The notes below the pieces were generated by a model, which worked only from the letters and a program-made list of their open reading frames with translations, was not told the DNA's origin and made no database searches. The position numbers and the translations under genes are program-made. Shown here in pieces: positions 1 through 9,381 of a DNA stretch of 64,000 nucleotides; the stretch's first letter is position 1, and each line of letters begins with the position of its first letter. Source of the DNA: Pollenia angustigena (Eukaryota > Arthropoda > Insecta > Diptera > Polleniidae). The stretch is taken from positions 100,222,718-100,286,717 of the forward strand of contig OV884059.1 in assembly GCA_930367215.1 (NCBI GenBank), given 5' to 3'.

Positions 1-676
1 AAATAAAACATTGTTGAATCCTATAAATCTACAATAACGTCGAGGGCTGGATAAAAATCTAAAAGTCTTTCGAATGTTTGGTGGGAGTAGAACTGCTTGG
101 TAAAAAACGGGAACTATTATCGTCTTGTCACATTTTCTCCCTATGGAATTTTCTGGAGGATGATTAATTACATTGGAATCAATGGAAAATTTTAAGTAAC
201 AAAACGTTTTCAGTTAATTAGCGATCTCATTTTAATAACTCCTCATTAATATAGTAAAGTTGTTAGACAAAGCAAGAAGATTTAATTAGAAAAATAAAAG
301 TTAAATTTAAAGTAAAAAAAAACAAATAAAACCCAGAAAAGAAACAAATTATTCGTTAAGAAGCTAAAAAAATCAAAAGTAATAAGAATTTAAAGCTCGG
401 TATGTTGATGTGTTTAATAGAAAAGACAAAAAAAAAACGTAAAAATAAAATTAAAAAAAGGAAAACCCCTAAAAAAAATTGTATGTTCATCATTGCAGAG
501 TGGCTCGGCGTAAATTTTGAAAATTTGTTTATTAAATAAAGAAAACAAAACTTAACGTCACGATATTAGTGCTGGGAAACTATCGATAGTCTTAAAAAAT
601 GTCAACCAAAGGTTAAGCAAAAAGTATGTGAAATATTGAGGGAATAAAATTATTCTAAAAATGCTTAAAACAATTT
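1..676. repeat. Dispersed repeat, copy 1 (cut by left window edge)
   Basis: This stretch is highly similar to 19803-20590 in the same orientation. The two copies stay aligned through the shared phrase TGCTTAAAA near 661-670. Copy 1 lacks about 125 bases present in copy 2 (20395-20518), which carry a second TATCGATA motif. One TATCGATA lies at 581-588. No coding potential is visible. Similarity ends where the poly-T tract of the neighbouring LINE begins (about 677). The element type is not recognised, and its left end lies outside the window. Confidence 0.85.
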
Positions 677-929
677 TTTTTTTTTTTTTTTAGTATTACA
701 TATTTATTTGCAATCTACATATCTTACGATAATAAGCAAATGAGTTAGTTTTTAAAAGAATAACATGTCTGTTTGCTTTCAATTGAAAACAAAAATTTAA
801 GTTATATATGAAAATAATATTTACACATATAGAGCTAAATTAAATATTTAATATTATAAACTATAGATTAGAAACTATAACTAAAAATAAAAAATATTTT
901 CAATAAATACATATATTTTTATTTCATTA

Positions 930-2513
930 CTAACGACAGTAAGGGAGATCTAGGATATGATTTCGTTTAAGCCTTCTTACTTCATCAGTCTCATCTAAAA
1001 GTGTAATTTCTAGTATGTTTACATGATTACTAAGCCTTTCCAAATAATTGAAGCTCAATCTTCTAATTTCGGATTTGACAAACGGTATTTTCAGATCGTT
1101 GTGTAGAGCTTTGTTCGTTATATGAAAGGGAGCGTTTGTTATAGAACGCAAAGCTTTGGACTGAAATCTTTGCAATATTTCTATGTTGGAATTACAAGCC
1201 GTGCCCCATAGCTCTAAGCCATAAGTCCATATAGGTTTTAACACAGTTTTATAAAGTAGGACATTATTTTCCATAGTAAGTTGTGATTTTCGCCCTAGAA
1301 GCCAATACATTTGCTTAAATTTTATGCCAAGTTGTTTTCCTTTCGCGCTAATATGTGCCTTCCATGTGAGTCTTCTGTCTAAATTTAAGCCTAGGTATTT
1401 GACAGTATTAACACTAGGAATTAAAGTGCCATTGAGAAACACAGCTGGGCAAGTTTCTCTTCTTGTTGAAAAAGTGATGTGACTCGACTTTTGGGTGTTA
1501 ACAACAATGTTCCATTTTGTAAGCCAATCATAAAGACAATTTAGCTGCAGCTGTAAAATTCTAGAAGCCTCTGAATGGGATTCACTACAACATAAGAATG
1601 CTGTATCGTCGGCATATGTAGCGACTGTTACATCGCCTCTTGTCGGCATATCGCTTGTGTATAAAGTATATAAAATTGGTCCAAGGACGCTTCCTTGTGG
1701 GATTCCAGCTTTAATTTGACAAATATGAGAAAAATCATTGTTGATTTTGACGTAAAAACATCTGTTTTTCAAATATGATAAAAACAATAAATAAAATGGT
1801 GCAGGATTTAAACGTTTGAGAAATAATTTTTCAAAAATTTTTGATAAAATAGGCAATAGGCTAATAGGTCTGTACGACGTCATTATATTTTCCGGCTTAC
1901 TTGGTTTTAAAACCATTATTATTTCAGCACACTTCCATTGAGAAGGAAAGTGTTGGAGACGTAAAATGGAATTTAATATTAAAGTGAGGAATAAGATTCC
2001 TTTAAAAGGTAAAGACTTTATTGCAACCGCATCTATTTTGTCATATCCCGAAGATTTCTTGTTATTAAGGGCGCATATCTCCATTTTTGTTTCTTGAGGT
2101 GTAATATGCTTTATAGGCAACTCCATTTGACAACCTATGTCTAAGAAATGTGCGACATCGTCGACGTAATTACTCGTTTGTTGAGGCTTAAAAATAGATT
2201 CTAAATGTCCAGCAAATGCATTAGATTTTTCTTTATCAGTTCTGAGCCATTCATCATTAGAATTTTTGATAGGAATATTCCTTTTTGCAGGCCTCTTGAG
2301 ATATTTAGTAGCATTGTACAGTTCATAATCTTTATTTTTGTTTTGAGGTTTTAGTTGAATTAGATATGAATTTATATTTTCATTTCTCTCTTTCTTCAAC
2401 ATTTCTGAGTATAATTTAATGGCCAAATTCCAGTTTGCCTTATCCCTTGGGTTTCTGGTTCGGTGCCACACTCTTCTTAGGCCGAGGCCACGCAATGAGC
2501 GGCTGAGCGTCAA
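930..2513 (-). pseudogene. LINE A reverse transcriptase domain (ORF2 C-terminal part)
   Basis: Encodes most of a Jockey-group reverse transcriptase, which would copy the element RNA at nicked chromosomal target DNA. Visible are the connector region, the SYRPISLLPILSKIFEKL block, the [16 protein letters not shown] block and the catalytic ATYADDTAFL motif, then thumb and C-terminal segments including a KPIWTYGLELWG-like block. Between SKIFEKLFLKRL and SYLKNRCFYVKI about 80 residues of fingers/palm are missing, including the first catalytic aspartate region, so the enzyme cannot work. The first 11 or so residues of the open frame come from the inverted repeat of the inserted MITE, not from the LINE, and the frame opens with TTG. 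Confidence 0.85.
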
Positions 2514-3273
2514 GCGGCTGAGCGATGAGCGTCAAAGCGTCAAGTTTGAACGGCAAGTGGCTTATTACTGAGCGTCACTTCTGAGTGGTTAGTTGTTAAA
2601 ATGCCATTGTAAAGAGTGGCTTGTTCAATGTTATTAAGCGAAAATCGTATTCATAAAAATGTTATGCGTTTTTTAAGAAAAAAAAATTGCAGACTGTTCG
2701 TCGATTTCGATCGAAGACTTCGTTCGCTTAACTTACATTTAAAACAAATTATGAACAAGTAAGAAAGTATAGTCGGTCAAGCCCGACCATATGGCACATT
2801 ACAACACAGTATTAATATACATATCATGCTAATGTGTCCATATTTATGAAGCAAGGGGAATTAAGCCATTTATATATAAATCTACCCAATAGAATACTGC
2901 CGTATGTCTGTGAAATGCTTTGATTTGCTGTTGCTAAAAGTTAACACCAAATTGACAAAACAAAAAAATAATTTCTCGGTTATATTTTTATATTTAAAAT
3001 TTGATAATCTGTCTTGCCATAATTCGGTCGGCTTTGTACGGATGAAATCATAAGCTCCATATTTACTTTTGCCATGTTTATTTTTTGACGCTCAGAAAAC
3101 AACTAAAAATTAGAACAAGTTTTATTCCTGAGCGACGCCGCTTAGCCGCTCAAAAATTTCGCTCGCATGCCGCTCATTTCGTGGCCACTTCAATAGAATT
3201 TCATATGTTTTAATTTTCTGACGCTCATCGCTCAGCCGCTTGACGCTTAGCCGCTCATTGCGTGGCCTCGGCC
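2480..3273. mobile_element. Non-autonomous DNA transposon (MITE-like) inserted in LINE A
   Basis: Long terminal inverted repeats of about 55 bp: the left arm begins GGCCGAGGCCACGCAATGAG and the right arm is its reverse complement, ending at 3273. The arms are rich in the word GAGCG. Degenerate extra copies lie inside (about 3130-3200). Flanks are TTA (2477-2479) and TAA (3274-3276). Removing the insert and one 3-base flank restores the LINE frame, so a 3 bp TWA-like or 5 bp CTWAG target duplication with one mismatch is likely. A TWA target would suit the PIF/Harbinger group. No transposase is present. Inside, around 2765-2795, lies a GTCGGTCAAGCCCGAC motif that recurs at the end of another repeat (61.49 kb). 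Confidence 0.8.
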
Positions 3274-4198
3274 TAAGACGTCTAGATTGTCTTATCATAT
3301 CTCGAGTAGCAGCGGATGCATGCACTTTTCGACCTAAATCCTGAGAACGAATGGAAGATGGTGGGGTTGATAAGGACGCAGCTTCATGTATTAATAAATT
3401 AAAAGATTCTATGGCCTCATCTAAATCATCTGCTGTGTTTATTTCGGTATTTAGATTTAAATTATTTTCAACAAATTCTTTAAAGTAGTCCAAGTTAGTA
3501 TTCCGTTTGATAAGTTTCCCATTTTTAGATGATATTATCACATTAGCATTATAATTAATTATAAACGGTGTATGGTCAGAGCTTAGACTATCGTCATCTA
3601 ATATGTCTAGCGAGTGCCTAGAAATTCCAGAATACACAGCAAAATCAAGGAGATCTGGTATCTTTGCTACATCAGTTGGATTTCCTCCAGAAAGTGTAGA
3701 ATAATTGCCTTTTAAAATACATTTGTATAATTCTTTACCTTTGGGGTTAGTGAGTTTGGAGCCCCACCATGGGTATTTTGCATTATAATCACCAGCAACA
3801 ATAAAACGTGGTCCCAAAGATTTATAAAAGCTTTCGTATTGTTCACATTTAACTGCGTGTCTAGGAGGAAAATATATGGAGTGTACACTAATAGGTCTAT
3901 TGTTACAGGTTATTTTTACACCCGCGGATTGAAAATAATCTTTTTGAAATCCTTTCTCAGGCTCAAAACGAATAGAAGATTTTATAAATAGTCCTGCACC
4001 GGCGTGGGCTTTCCCATCTGGGTGATTAGTATAAATAAAATCATAACCTCTTATTTTTATTTGAGATTTCGAAGTAAGGTGGGTTTCAGAAATAAGAAAT
4101 ATGTCAATATGTTTTTCTTGCATAAAATAATCAATTTCGTTTAGTTTATTCGCAAGTCCATTCGCGTTCCATACTGCCAATCTTAGGTTTACTTGCAT
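3122..4198 (-). pseudogene. LINE A endonuclease domain (ORF2 N-terminal part)
   Basis: Apurinic/apyrimidinic-type endonuclease of a Jockey-group LINE, which nicks target DNA to prime reverse transcription. Motifs in order: the N-terminal LRLAVWNANGL with its active-site Asn, LISETHL with the metal-binding Glu, the VAGDYNAKYPWWGS block with catalytic Asp and Asn, and LSSDHTPFI with the catalytic Ser-Asp-His. The ATG at 4198 overlaps the end of ORF1. From about residue 309 the frame reads into the inverted repeat of the inserted MITE, giving an arginine-rich chimeric tail (RPRPRNERL and on) ending at 3122. The genuine LINE coding part is 3274-4198. Confidence 0.85.
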
Positions 4199-4324
4199 AA
4201 TTTATTTAAAAGAAGTGACATCATATTCATGAGTGTATTTGTTAGTTCTATTTGTTTATTTAATAATTTTTCAATATTTGTCATGATATTGTTGTTAACC
4301 CCGACAATTCTGCTTATTAACGTA
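4189..4324 (-). pseudogene. LINE A ORF1 C-terminal remnant
   Basis: The last 35 or so residues of a Jockey-type ORF1, a leucine- and asparagine-rich amphipathic tail (NIEKLLNKQIELTNTLMNMM), terminating at a stop codon that overlaps the ORF2 ATG. The upstream part of the open frame (toward 4401) belongs to a different element, so the ORF1 body with its zinc knuckles is lost. The exact junction is uncertain, between about 4295 and 4325. Confidence 0.6.
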
Positions 4325-4456
4325 CCGAATAGCCGCTTCAGTGGGTCGATTAAACTGACCATAAAATGGAAGAAGCGCGCGATGAACTTTCTTAACAGCA
4401 TTTTGATAATAAAATCCGATAATTTGCAAGCGTTGTTCGTTTGTAAGGCGATTCAT
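4325..4456 (-). pseudogene. DUF4817-like helix-turn-helix fragment of a DNA transposon
   Basis: Minus-strand frame starting at the ATG at 4456 gives about 44 residues beginning MNRLTNEQRLQIIGFYYQN and continuing through RALLPFYGQFNRPTEAAIR. This matches the N-terminal helix-turn-helix segment (DUF4817) common in mariner-like insect transposon proteins. Two residues of the usual NACSVKKV pattern are missing (here NAVKKV). The frame is replaced by LINE A sequence after about 4324. Identification is from memory of the family pattern. Confidence 0.6.
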
Positions 4457-4576
4457 GGTTAAATTATAGACCAAACTGAAGATGTTTGACGGTGAAACAA
4501 AACACGAAACGTGCGTCAGCTGTTTAAAACAGTTTTGCCAAAAAGATAATAGCTAAAAAAATCACCCGATACAACC

Positions 4577-4690
4577 GATCTCTACCACCAAAGACCTATC
4601 ACAGGACTACTTTGGAGTCAGTTCACTTCCTTAAAAGTTATCGATGTCAAATTTTATATAAATGCCAACATTTATATAGAAGTATGAAGT
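4577..4690 (+). repeat. R2 repeat fragment
   Basis: Matches 19410-19550 on the same strand and, inverted, 56835-56900. Shared phrases are AAAGACCTATCAC and GGACTAC, followed by AGTTATCGATGTCAAAT and TTTATATAGAAGTATG. It lies directly beside the R3 repeat. The same R2-then-R3 order is seen, inverted and spread out, at 56.9 to 52.1 kb. Confidence 0.75.
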
Positions 4691-5043
4691 ATATTAAACG
4701 CTTTTTTTGGGTTTTGTTCACAGCATTATTTACATAAAATATACTTTCGTTTTACCTTATGATGTTTCAAATATTGTTGTTAAAATAAAAAAGTATCTGC
4801 TAAAATATTGAATATTCCTTTTAGTGTACCGTACTAATTAAAATAATCTTTAAGAGATGTGTTGTCTTTCTTATATTTTTGATAAGTTCCAAAACGGAGA
4901 AGAATATTTTTCTTACGTAAATACCTGTAGTCTGTTATTCCACAATTTGTTTTTATATTTATAAATTTCAATTGCGATCATTGGTAGAGATCATTTCTTC
5001 TAAATTTGTTTCTTAATTAAATAAAAGTTTCGGGAGCTTATGA

Positions 5044-5093
5044 CAACAAGGTTCTATCTCAAATTTAGTTTAGGTGCAAATAGAACCTTGTTG
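5044..5093. other. Hairpin with 13 bp arms inside R3
   Basis: CAACAAGGTTCTA (5044-5056) and its exact reverse complement (5081-5093) flank a 24-base loop. The same hairpin is kept in the diverged inverted copy at 54052-54101. Function unknown. Confidence 0.7.
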
Positions 5094-5285
5094 CTCTTGG
5101 GGTTTTTAAGTTATTTGGCAATTTCTTAATACTTGCGTGAAGTTCTTGTTCATTTGTCGAGCGCATTTAGTCCAATTTTAAGTAAATAAGAAATGGAAAT
5201 GTAAATACAAATTCAAGATTTTATGTAAGTTAAATTGTTCTTTAAATGTTATTGTATTTTTTTTTTTTTGATGTTAATGTACTAA

Positions 5286-5506
5286 GGCCCATTTTCACAA
5301 CTTACCGATAGCTAAAGGTAGGATTTTATCAGCCATATAAAAAGTGTTCCATTATTACAACTTTACTTTAACCTACCAGGTAGGATAAACCTTAATCTAG
5401 TTCATCGCTCACTTTAGTTTAAATTAAATTTTTAATAACGGAACACTTTTTATTTATTTTAGGTTAAAGTCTACTTTTAGCTATCGGTAAGTTGTGAAAA
5501 CGGGCC
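5286..5506. mobile_element. 221 bp MITE with TAA target duplication
   Basis: Terminal inverted repeats of about 32 bp start GGCCCATTTTCACAACTTAC on the left and GGCCCGTTTTCACAACTTAC on the reverse complement of the right end, reaching through GATAGCTAAA. TAA flanks both sides (5283-5285 and 5507-5509). A 3 bp TWA target and GGC-type ends fit PIF/Harbinger-derived MITEs. Inner sequence is also self-complementary (AAAAGTGTTCC against GGAACACTTTTT). It is absent from the paralogous R3 copy. Confidence 0.85.
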
Positions 5507-6463
5507 TAAATATTATTGGCTTTTATAATTTGTTGTTGCCAGATTTCAATAAAAATAATCCCTGAAGAGGTAGGAAAACAGCCTACGAAACGTCGGAGGA
5601 AAATATGAAATAAATCTTTTATTTTCATATAGGAAATAATTAGACTTTGAAAGCCTGTTTGGAAATCCCAAAAAACATTAATTATTATTTTATTATTATT
5701 TATTATAAATAAGAATCCCGTTGACAGGCACCTTCTTGGGTCAGCTTGTATAAACGTACTTTAATAGGGAAAGACAATTTCAAGGTGATTTGGCTGAATT
5801 TTTAACAAAGAATATTTCCCCAACAACTATTTTATGGCAGCCCAAAAAACGGGCTCTGCAATTAAAATAACTTCTTAAAATATATTTGCTGCTTTAAATT
5901 GTAATCGTTCGCAGGTCAGAAATAAACATTTGTTTAATGTTTGAGTTTACGCTTAAGCCACCAGGGAAATAACATGGATATAAATGTAAGAATTCATTTC
6001 CAGTTGTAACCTTATCCCCCATGTTCTTACGTGGTAATAACTCGTGTGTTATATTTTTCCTTATTATCAGCCATATCTGTAACAGTAAAAGTTGTTGTGT
6101 ATAATATACATTTTTATATCCTCCACAACTAGTTGTGAAAAGGCTACACTTAGTTTGTTATTCCTTGTAAAAATTTTTAATATCCATCAAAGATCCCGAA
6201 AAGTATATGTTATTGAGTCCTTGTGTATTATTAAGTAGGAAAGAGTTATGAATCAAAATGTGGAACAACCGTCCAAAAAAATTGATAATTAATAATAATT
6301 GATAATAAGAATCATTTTTACATCAATTAACTTTCCTCTAGAGTAACAAAACTTACACACACATAATTACCAGTTAAGTTAAATTTCATGTTTTCCTACA
6401 TATCACAATTTCTTTCTTGTTATCATAATATTGTATTTACTGACCACGGGATTAGTGATTTAA

Positions 6464-7748
6464 CCCTAGAATGATAAGGTTCGTTTGAGAGACGTACGCA
6501 TTTTCAATTTTGTGGTTTACTTTCACATTTGTTAACATACAATTTTCTCACGTTCAATTATCTCAGTTGTTAGCAGCACCTAGTTGGTTGTGGCAGTTTT
6601 TATGTTGTAAGTTATGTATCTTTTGAGAAATAAACACAACATATGATTAAGAGAAGTATCGTTATCTTTAGTGTTACTTTGGTAGCGAAAATAATTTGGT
6701 GTTTTGGTTGAATTTTAAGGTATTGTTTTCAAAATGTATTGTATGCTATTTTACAAAGCGTGTTGGAGGGTTCGGCTTTACTGGAAAATGTGAGTGAATC
6801 GGAAGATGAATTATTGGAGGACAGTCTTCAAAGTGATGTGGAAGACATGCTTTTGATATCCTTGAGCCTGACGAGAATATACCACCGATTCAGGAAAATC
6901 CTAAAGAACCTGAACATTTTGCTACTTCCTCCGATAGCTGCGTTATTACGATATCTCCACCCACTTTAAGAAGTAAAAGTAAGTGCGCTACATCGAAGGG
7001 TCAAAGTGATGGCCGAGTTTCTTCAATGAATATGACTCGTAGGGCAAGAGGACCAACTCGGGAATGCAAATCACTGTACGACCCAATTTTATGCTTCGAT
7101 ATTTTTTACTACCGAAATAATTTCGGAAATTGTTCAATGGACCAGTGCCGAAATGTACATAAATTGTTAAATTTTAAGTCAGGAAATTCCTATTTTATCG
7201 AAAACTTTGATCGTCAACATTGAACAAATTTTACCAGATGCACTTACCTATGATTGAGGTTGTAGTGGATAACAGCGTGAATCAAAAAAGAGCTAATACG
7301 GTGGCTTCTGTCCATCAGAAATTAAACTTATGTCCAAAATGGTGTATGTCAAATGCGGTATACCTGTATGTGGCGACCACAAAACCTTAATTTGTAAATC
7401 TTGCACATAATGTTATTCAAATTATTTTTTTTTTGTTTATATAAGTTAATACAGATAACATTATCTACACAAAGTACAAAGAAAATATTTAATTAAGCTC
7501 TTATAACCGAACTGAAGTCCTTTATATTAACTCTTTAGTTTTTGATAATGCTAATTGAATTTTATTTTTATTATAATTTTCTGTTTAAAAATTATATTTT
7601 TTTTAAAGATATAGAATAAATAAATGTTCTCAACAATGAAATTAATCAATGTTATTTCGGTGATATACTTTTAAGGATAGAAGCAAGCATACGTCTTTCG
7701 TCTGTTATTATCTTTTCAGTACAAAAAAATAACGTTATCTTTCTAGGG
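6464..7748 (+). mobile_element. piggyBac-like element 'a', internally deleted
   Basis: Bounded by TTAA at 6460-6463 and 7749-7752. Ends are CCCTAGAATGATAAGG on the left and, reading inward, CCCTAGAAAGATAACG on the right, essentially the canonical piggyBac terminal repeat. Subterminal repeats GACGTACGC (left) and GACGTATGC (right, reverse complement) lie at unequal distances from the two ends, a piggyBac hallmark. The length of 1285 bp is about half of an autonomous element. The inverted R3 copy has the empty site with a single TTAA near 52.44 kb. Confidence 0.9.
6739..7420 (+). pseudogene. piggyBac transposase relic (element a)
   Basis: Broken plus-strand coding region. The first part (about 6739-6960) has the acidic N-terminus typical of the family (SESEDELLEDSLQSDVEDM). 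Near 7100 a different frame gives FFTTEIISEIVQWTSAEMYI, which matches the start of the piggyBac DDE domain. At about 7330-7400 another frame gives CGIPVCGDHKTLICKSC, the C-terminal cysteine-rich domain. The catalytic core with the three aspartates is deleted and several frameshifts are present, so no transposase can be made. Confidence 0.75.
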
Positions 7749-8030
7749 TTAAGAACAATTAACATAAATTTCCCGCACGGATTGTTTAAATGTTTATTTT
7801 ATTTATTAAATTGTTTTCCAATATAATCTTATAATTATAGTAAAGGATTTTTACATATACGAGTTTCATTAAAACATACATATAATAAAAGTAAAAATAA
7901 AAACAATAATAGGTGTGTTCATTTACCCAAAATTATGTCTGATTTTCAATGCAACGAGAAAGTGAATAAAAAGCATTAAAATTTATGAAACAAGAAATTT
8001 GTTGAAAATTTCTAATACATAATAACATTT

Positions 8031-8539
8031 TAACTAGCAAGAATAATTGAACCTCCTTGGTAAAGCTAAAGCGTTTTTTAGCCACTTGTGCCGAAATGAA
8101 CAGTTCAATAAAAAAAAATATGGTTTGTTTTTGGTACAATTTCGTTTTATTTATGCAATTTATTAATCGAATAACAAATTTTACTTGTTAACACTTCAGT
8201 ATATTTTTGATAACTAACTTTCACATGTCATATGCAAATCGTTCTTACATCAAAAAAGACAAAAATGTTTAACGGTTGAATCACACCACTTACTATTTAA
8301 CTGCAATACAACAGCAACAACAATTATGCTTAAACCAGTATTTTCTTATGTATTTCACTTTAGCTTTAAAATTATTTTTGTTTTGAAATATTTGAAAGTT
8401 TTTTTTTTAAAGTTGTTAACACCTTGTGGGTGATACAAAATCTTAACACACCTAGTTCATGTTTTTTGTTTAGAAAACAAAACTAATTTTCATAATTGTT
8501 AAATTAAAAGTTTTTTAATAACATAAAATATTTATTTTT
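8031..8539. other. AT-rich stretch, nothing recognised
   Basis: No feature supported beyond low-complexity A/T runs. The frames that stay open here are short and resemble no known protein. Confidence 0.5.
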
Positions 8540-8976
8540 CTAAAAATTTTGAACAATATTCGTGCGTAATTTGAAGAAAAACTTTGTAAATTTCAAGTCT
8601 ACTCTCTTGCTGCAAGTAAAGTAAATAAACAACCTAATAGTATAACAATAACAAATATAATCAAAATCAAAAATTATAAAATGCAGAGTGTGGCTTATAA
8701 ATTGAATGGAAGGTGGGAGCGTGTTCAAAAGACTGGCTGAATGAACATAAAACTGCCACACGGATATAAAACTTCGATGTCTTCTGGGTATAATTTCATT
8801 TGATCTTCTAGAGCGTGCACACTGAATTTTCTCGAAAAGGAATGGTGGTTCATGGCTGTATACGATTTTGTGTAAGAGGATCAATGTTATTATTTTCAAC
8901 AAATTAGTTACTGTAACTCAATAGAGTCTTTTTGAGTACTAAGAGATATGGTCGTAGAGCTGGCATATAATTTGCA
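8540..8976 (-). pseudogene. LINE 3' coding remnant (family D/F)
   Basis: A minus-strand open frame (8540-8902) ends in a non-LTR C-terminal tail. HKIVYSHEPPFLFEKI is followed by a basic stretch with ARSRRSNEIIPRR and then a SASLLNTLPPSIQFISHTL block. It aligns by eye to the tail of the LINE at 22275-22577 (HKIVFTQQPQHLYNRL, AIRLGNLLPHNIQI), so both come from one family. Weak continuation is seen upstream to about 8976, where a piggyBac-type element abuts. The RT core and endonuclease are absent. Confidence 0.65.
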
Positions 8977-8980
8977 TTAA

Positions 8981-9377
8981 CCCTTATGTGCATACCAAGG
9001 TACCCGGGTAGCTTTGGGGTTTTCAACAAAGTTTTTTAATTGATAATCCTTATGTCTGATACTCCTTGAGAAATCCTAACTTTTAAAAAGCATTGTAGTT
9101 TTGCAGCCCGAAGGCAATTTTTTTTTTGTAATTTGCTTGCGTGACTTATTTATTCCTTACACCCTAAAATGCACAAATAGGTACACGGATATCTGTCATT
9201 TTTTTATATTCAAATGTGACCTCTGTAAGTATATTTTTTTTTAAATTATGGAATGCTTAAATATTTAATATATGTATCAGTTGTATGATTGCGGTATTAA
9301 AATTTTTCAGCGTTTTTAGGTACCCGAGTACCTTGCAGCTCATTATAAGGTGTTTTTTTTTGCCGCGCCCATAAGTG
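8981..9377. mobile_element. piggyBac-type MITE 'b'
   Basis: Flanked by TTAA at 8977-8980 and 9378-9381. Ends are CCCTTATGTGC (left) and CACTTATGGGC (reverse complement of right). Internal GGTACCCGGGTA lies about 20 bp from the left end, and GGTACTCGGGTACC lies about 50 bp from the right end: again unequal subterminal spacing. The GGTACCCGGGTACC word also occurs near 19575 and at 61561, the latter close to a piggyBac transposase relic, suggesting one family. No transposase inside. The right TTAA is also the left TTAA of the next element. Confidence 0.75.
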
Positions 9378-9381
9378 TTAA

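Larger units (their letters stand above)
677..4324 (-). mobile_element. Jockey-type non-LTR retrotransposon (LINE A), 5' truncated and split by a MITE
   Basis: A minus-strand LINE. A poly-T tract at about 677-692 on the plus strand is its poly(A) tail, followed by a 3' UTR (693-929), the reverse transcriptase ORF (930-2479), an inserted terminal-inverted-repeat element (2480-3273), the endonuclease ORF (3274-4198) and the tail of ORF1 (4189 to about 4324). The ORF1 stop overlaps the ORF2 start, as in Jockey elements. The 5' part of ORF1 is missing; its place is taken by a fragment of an unrelated transposon with a DUF4817-like domain. Dead copy: internal deletion in the RT plus the insertion. 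Confidence 0.85.
4730..8030 (+). repeat. R3 dispersed repeat, copy 1 (interrupted)
   Basis: An old repeat block present inverted at 52130-54410. Collinear markers include the CAACAAGGTTCTA hairpin (5044-5093 versus 54052-54101), a CACCAGGGAAATAACATG block (5959 versus about 53567) and GGTGTGTTCATTTAC (about 7912 versus 52270). Copy 1 carries two later insertions absent from copy 2: a 221 bp MITE at 5286-5506 and a piggyBac relic at 6464-7748. It lacks about 0.6 kb that copy 2 has (about 52.6-53.19 kb). No coding content of its own was recognised. Confidence 0.75.
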
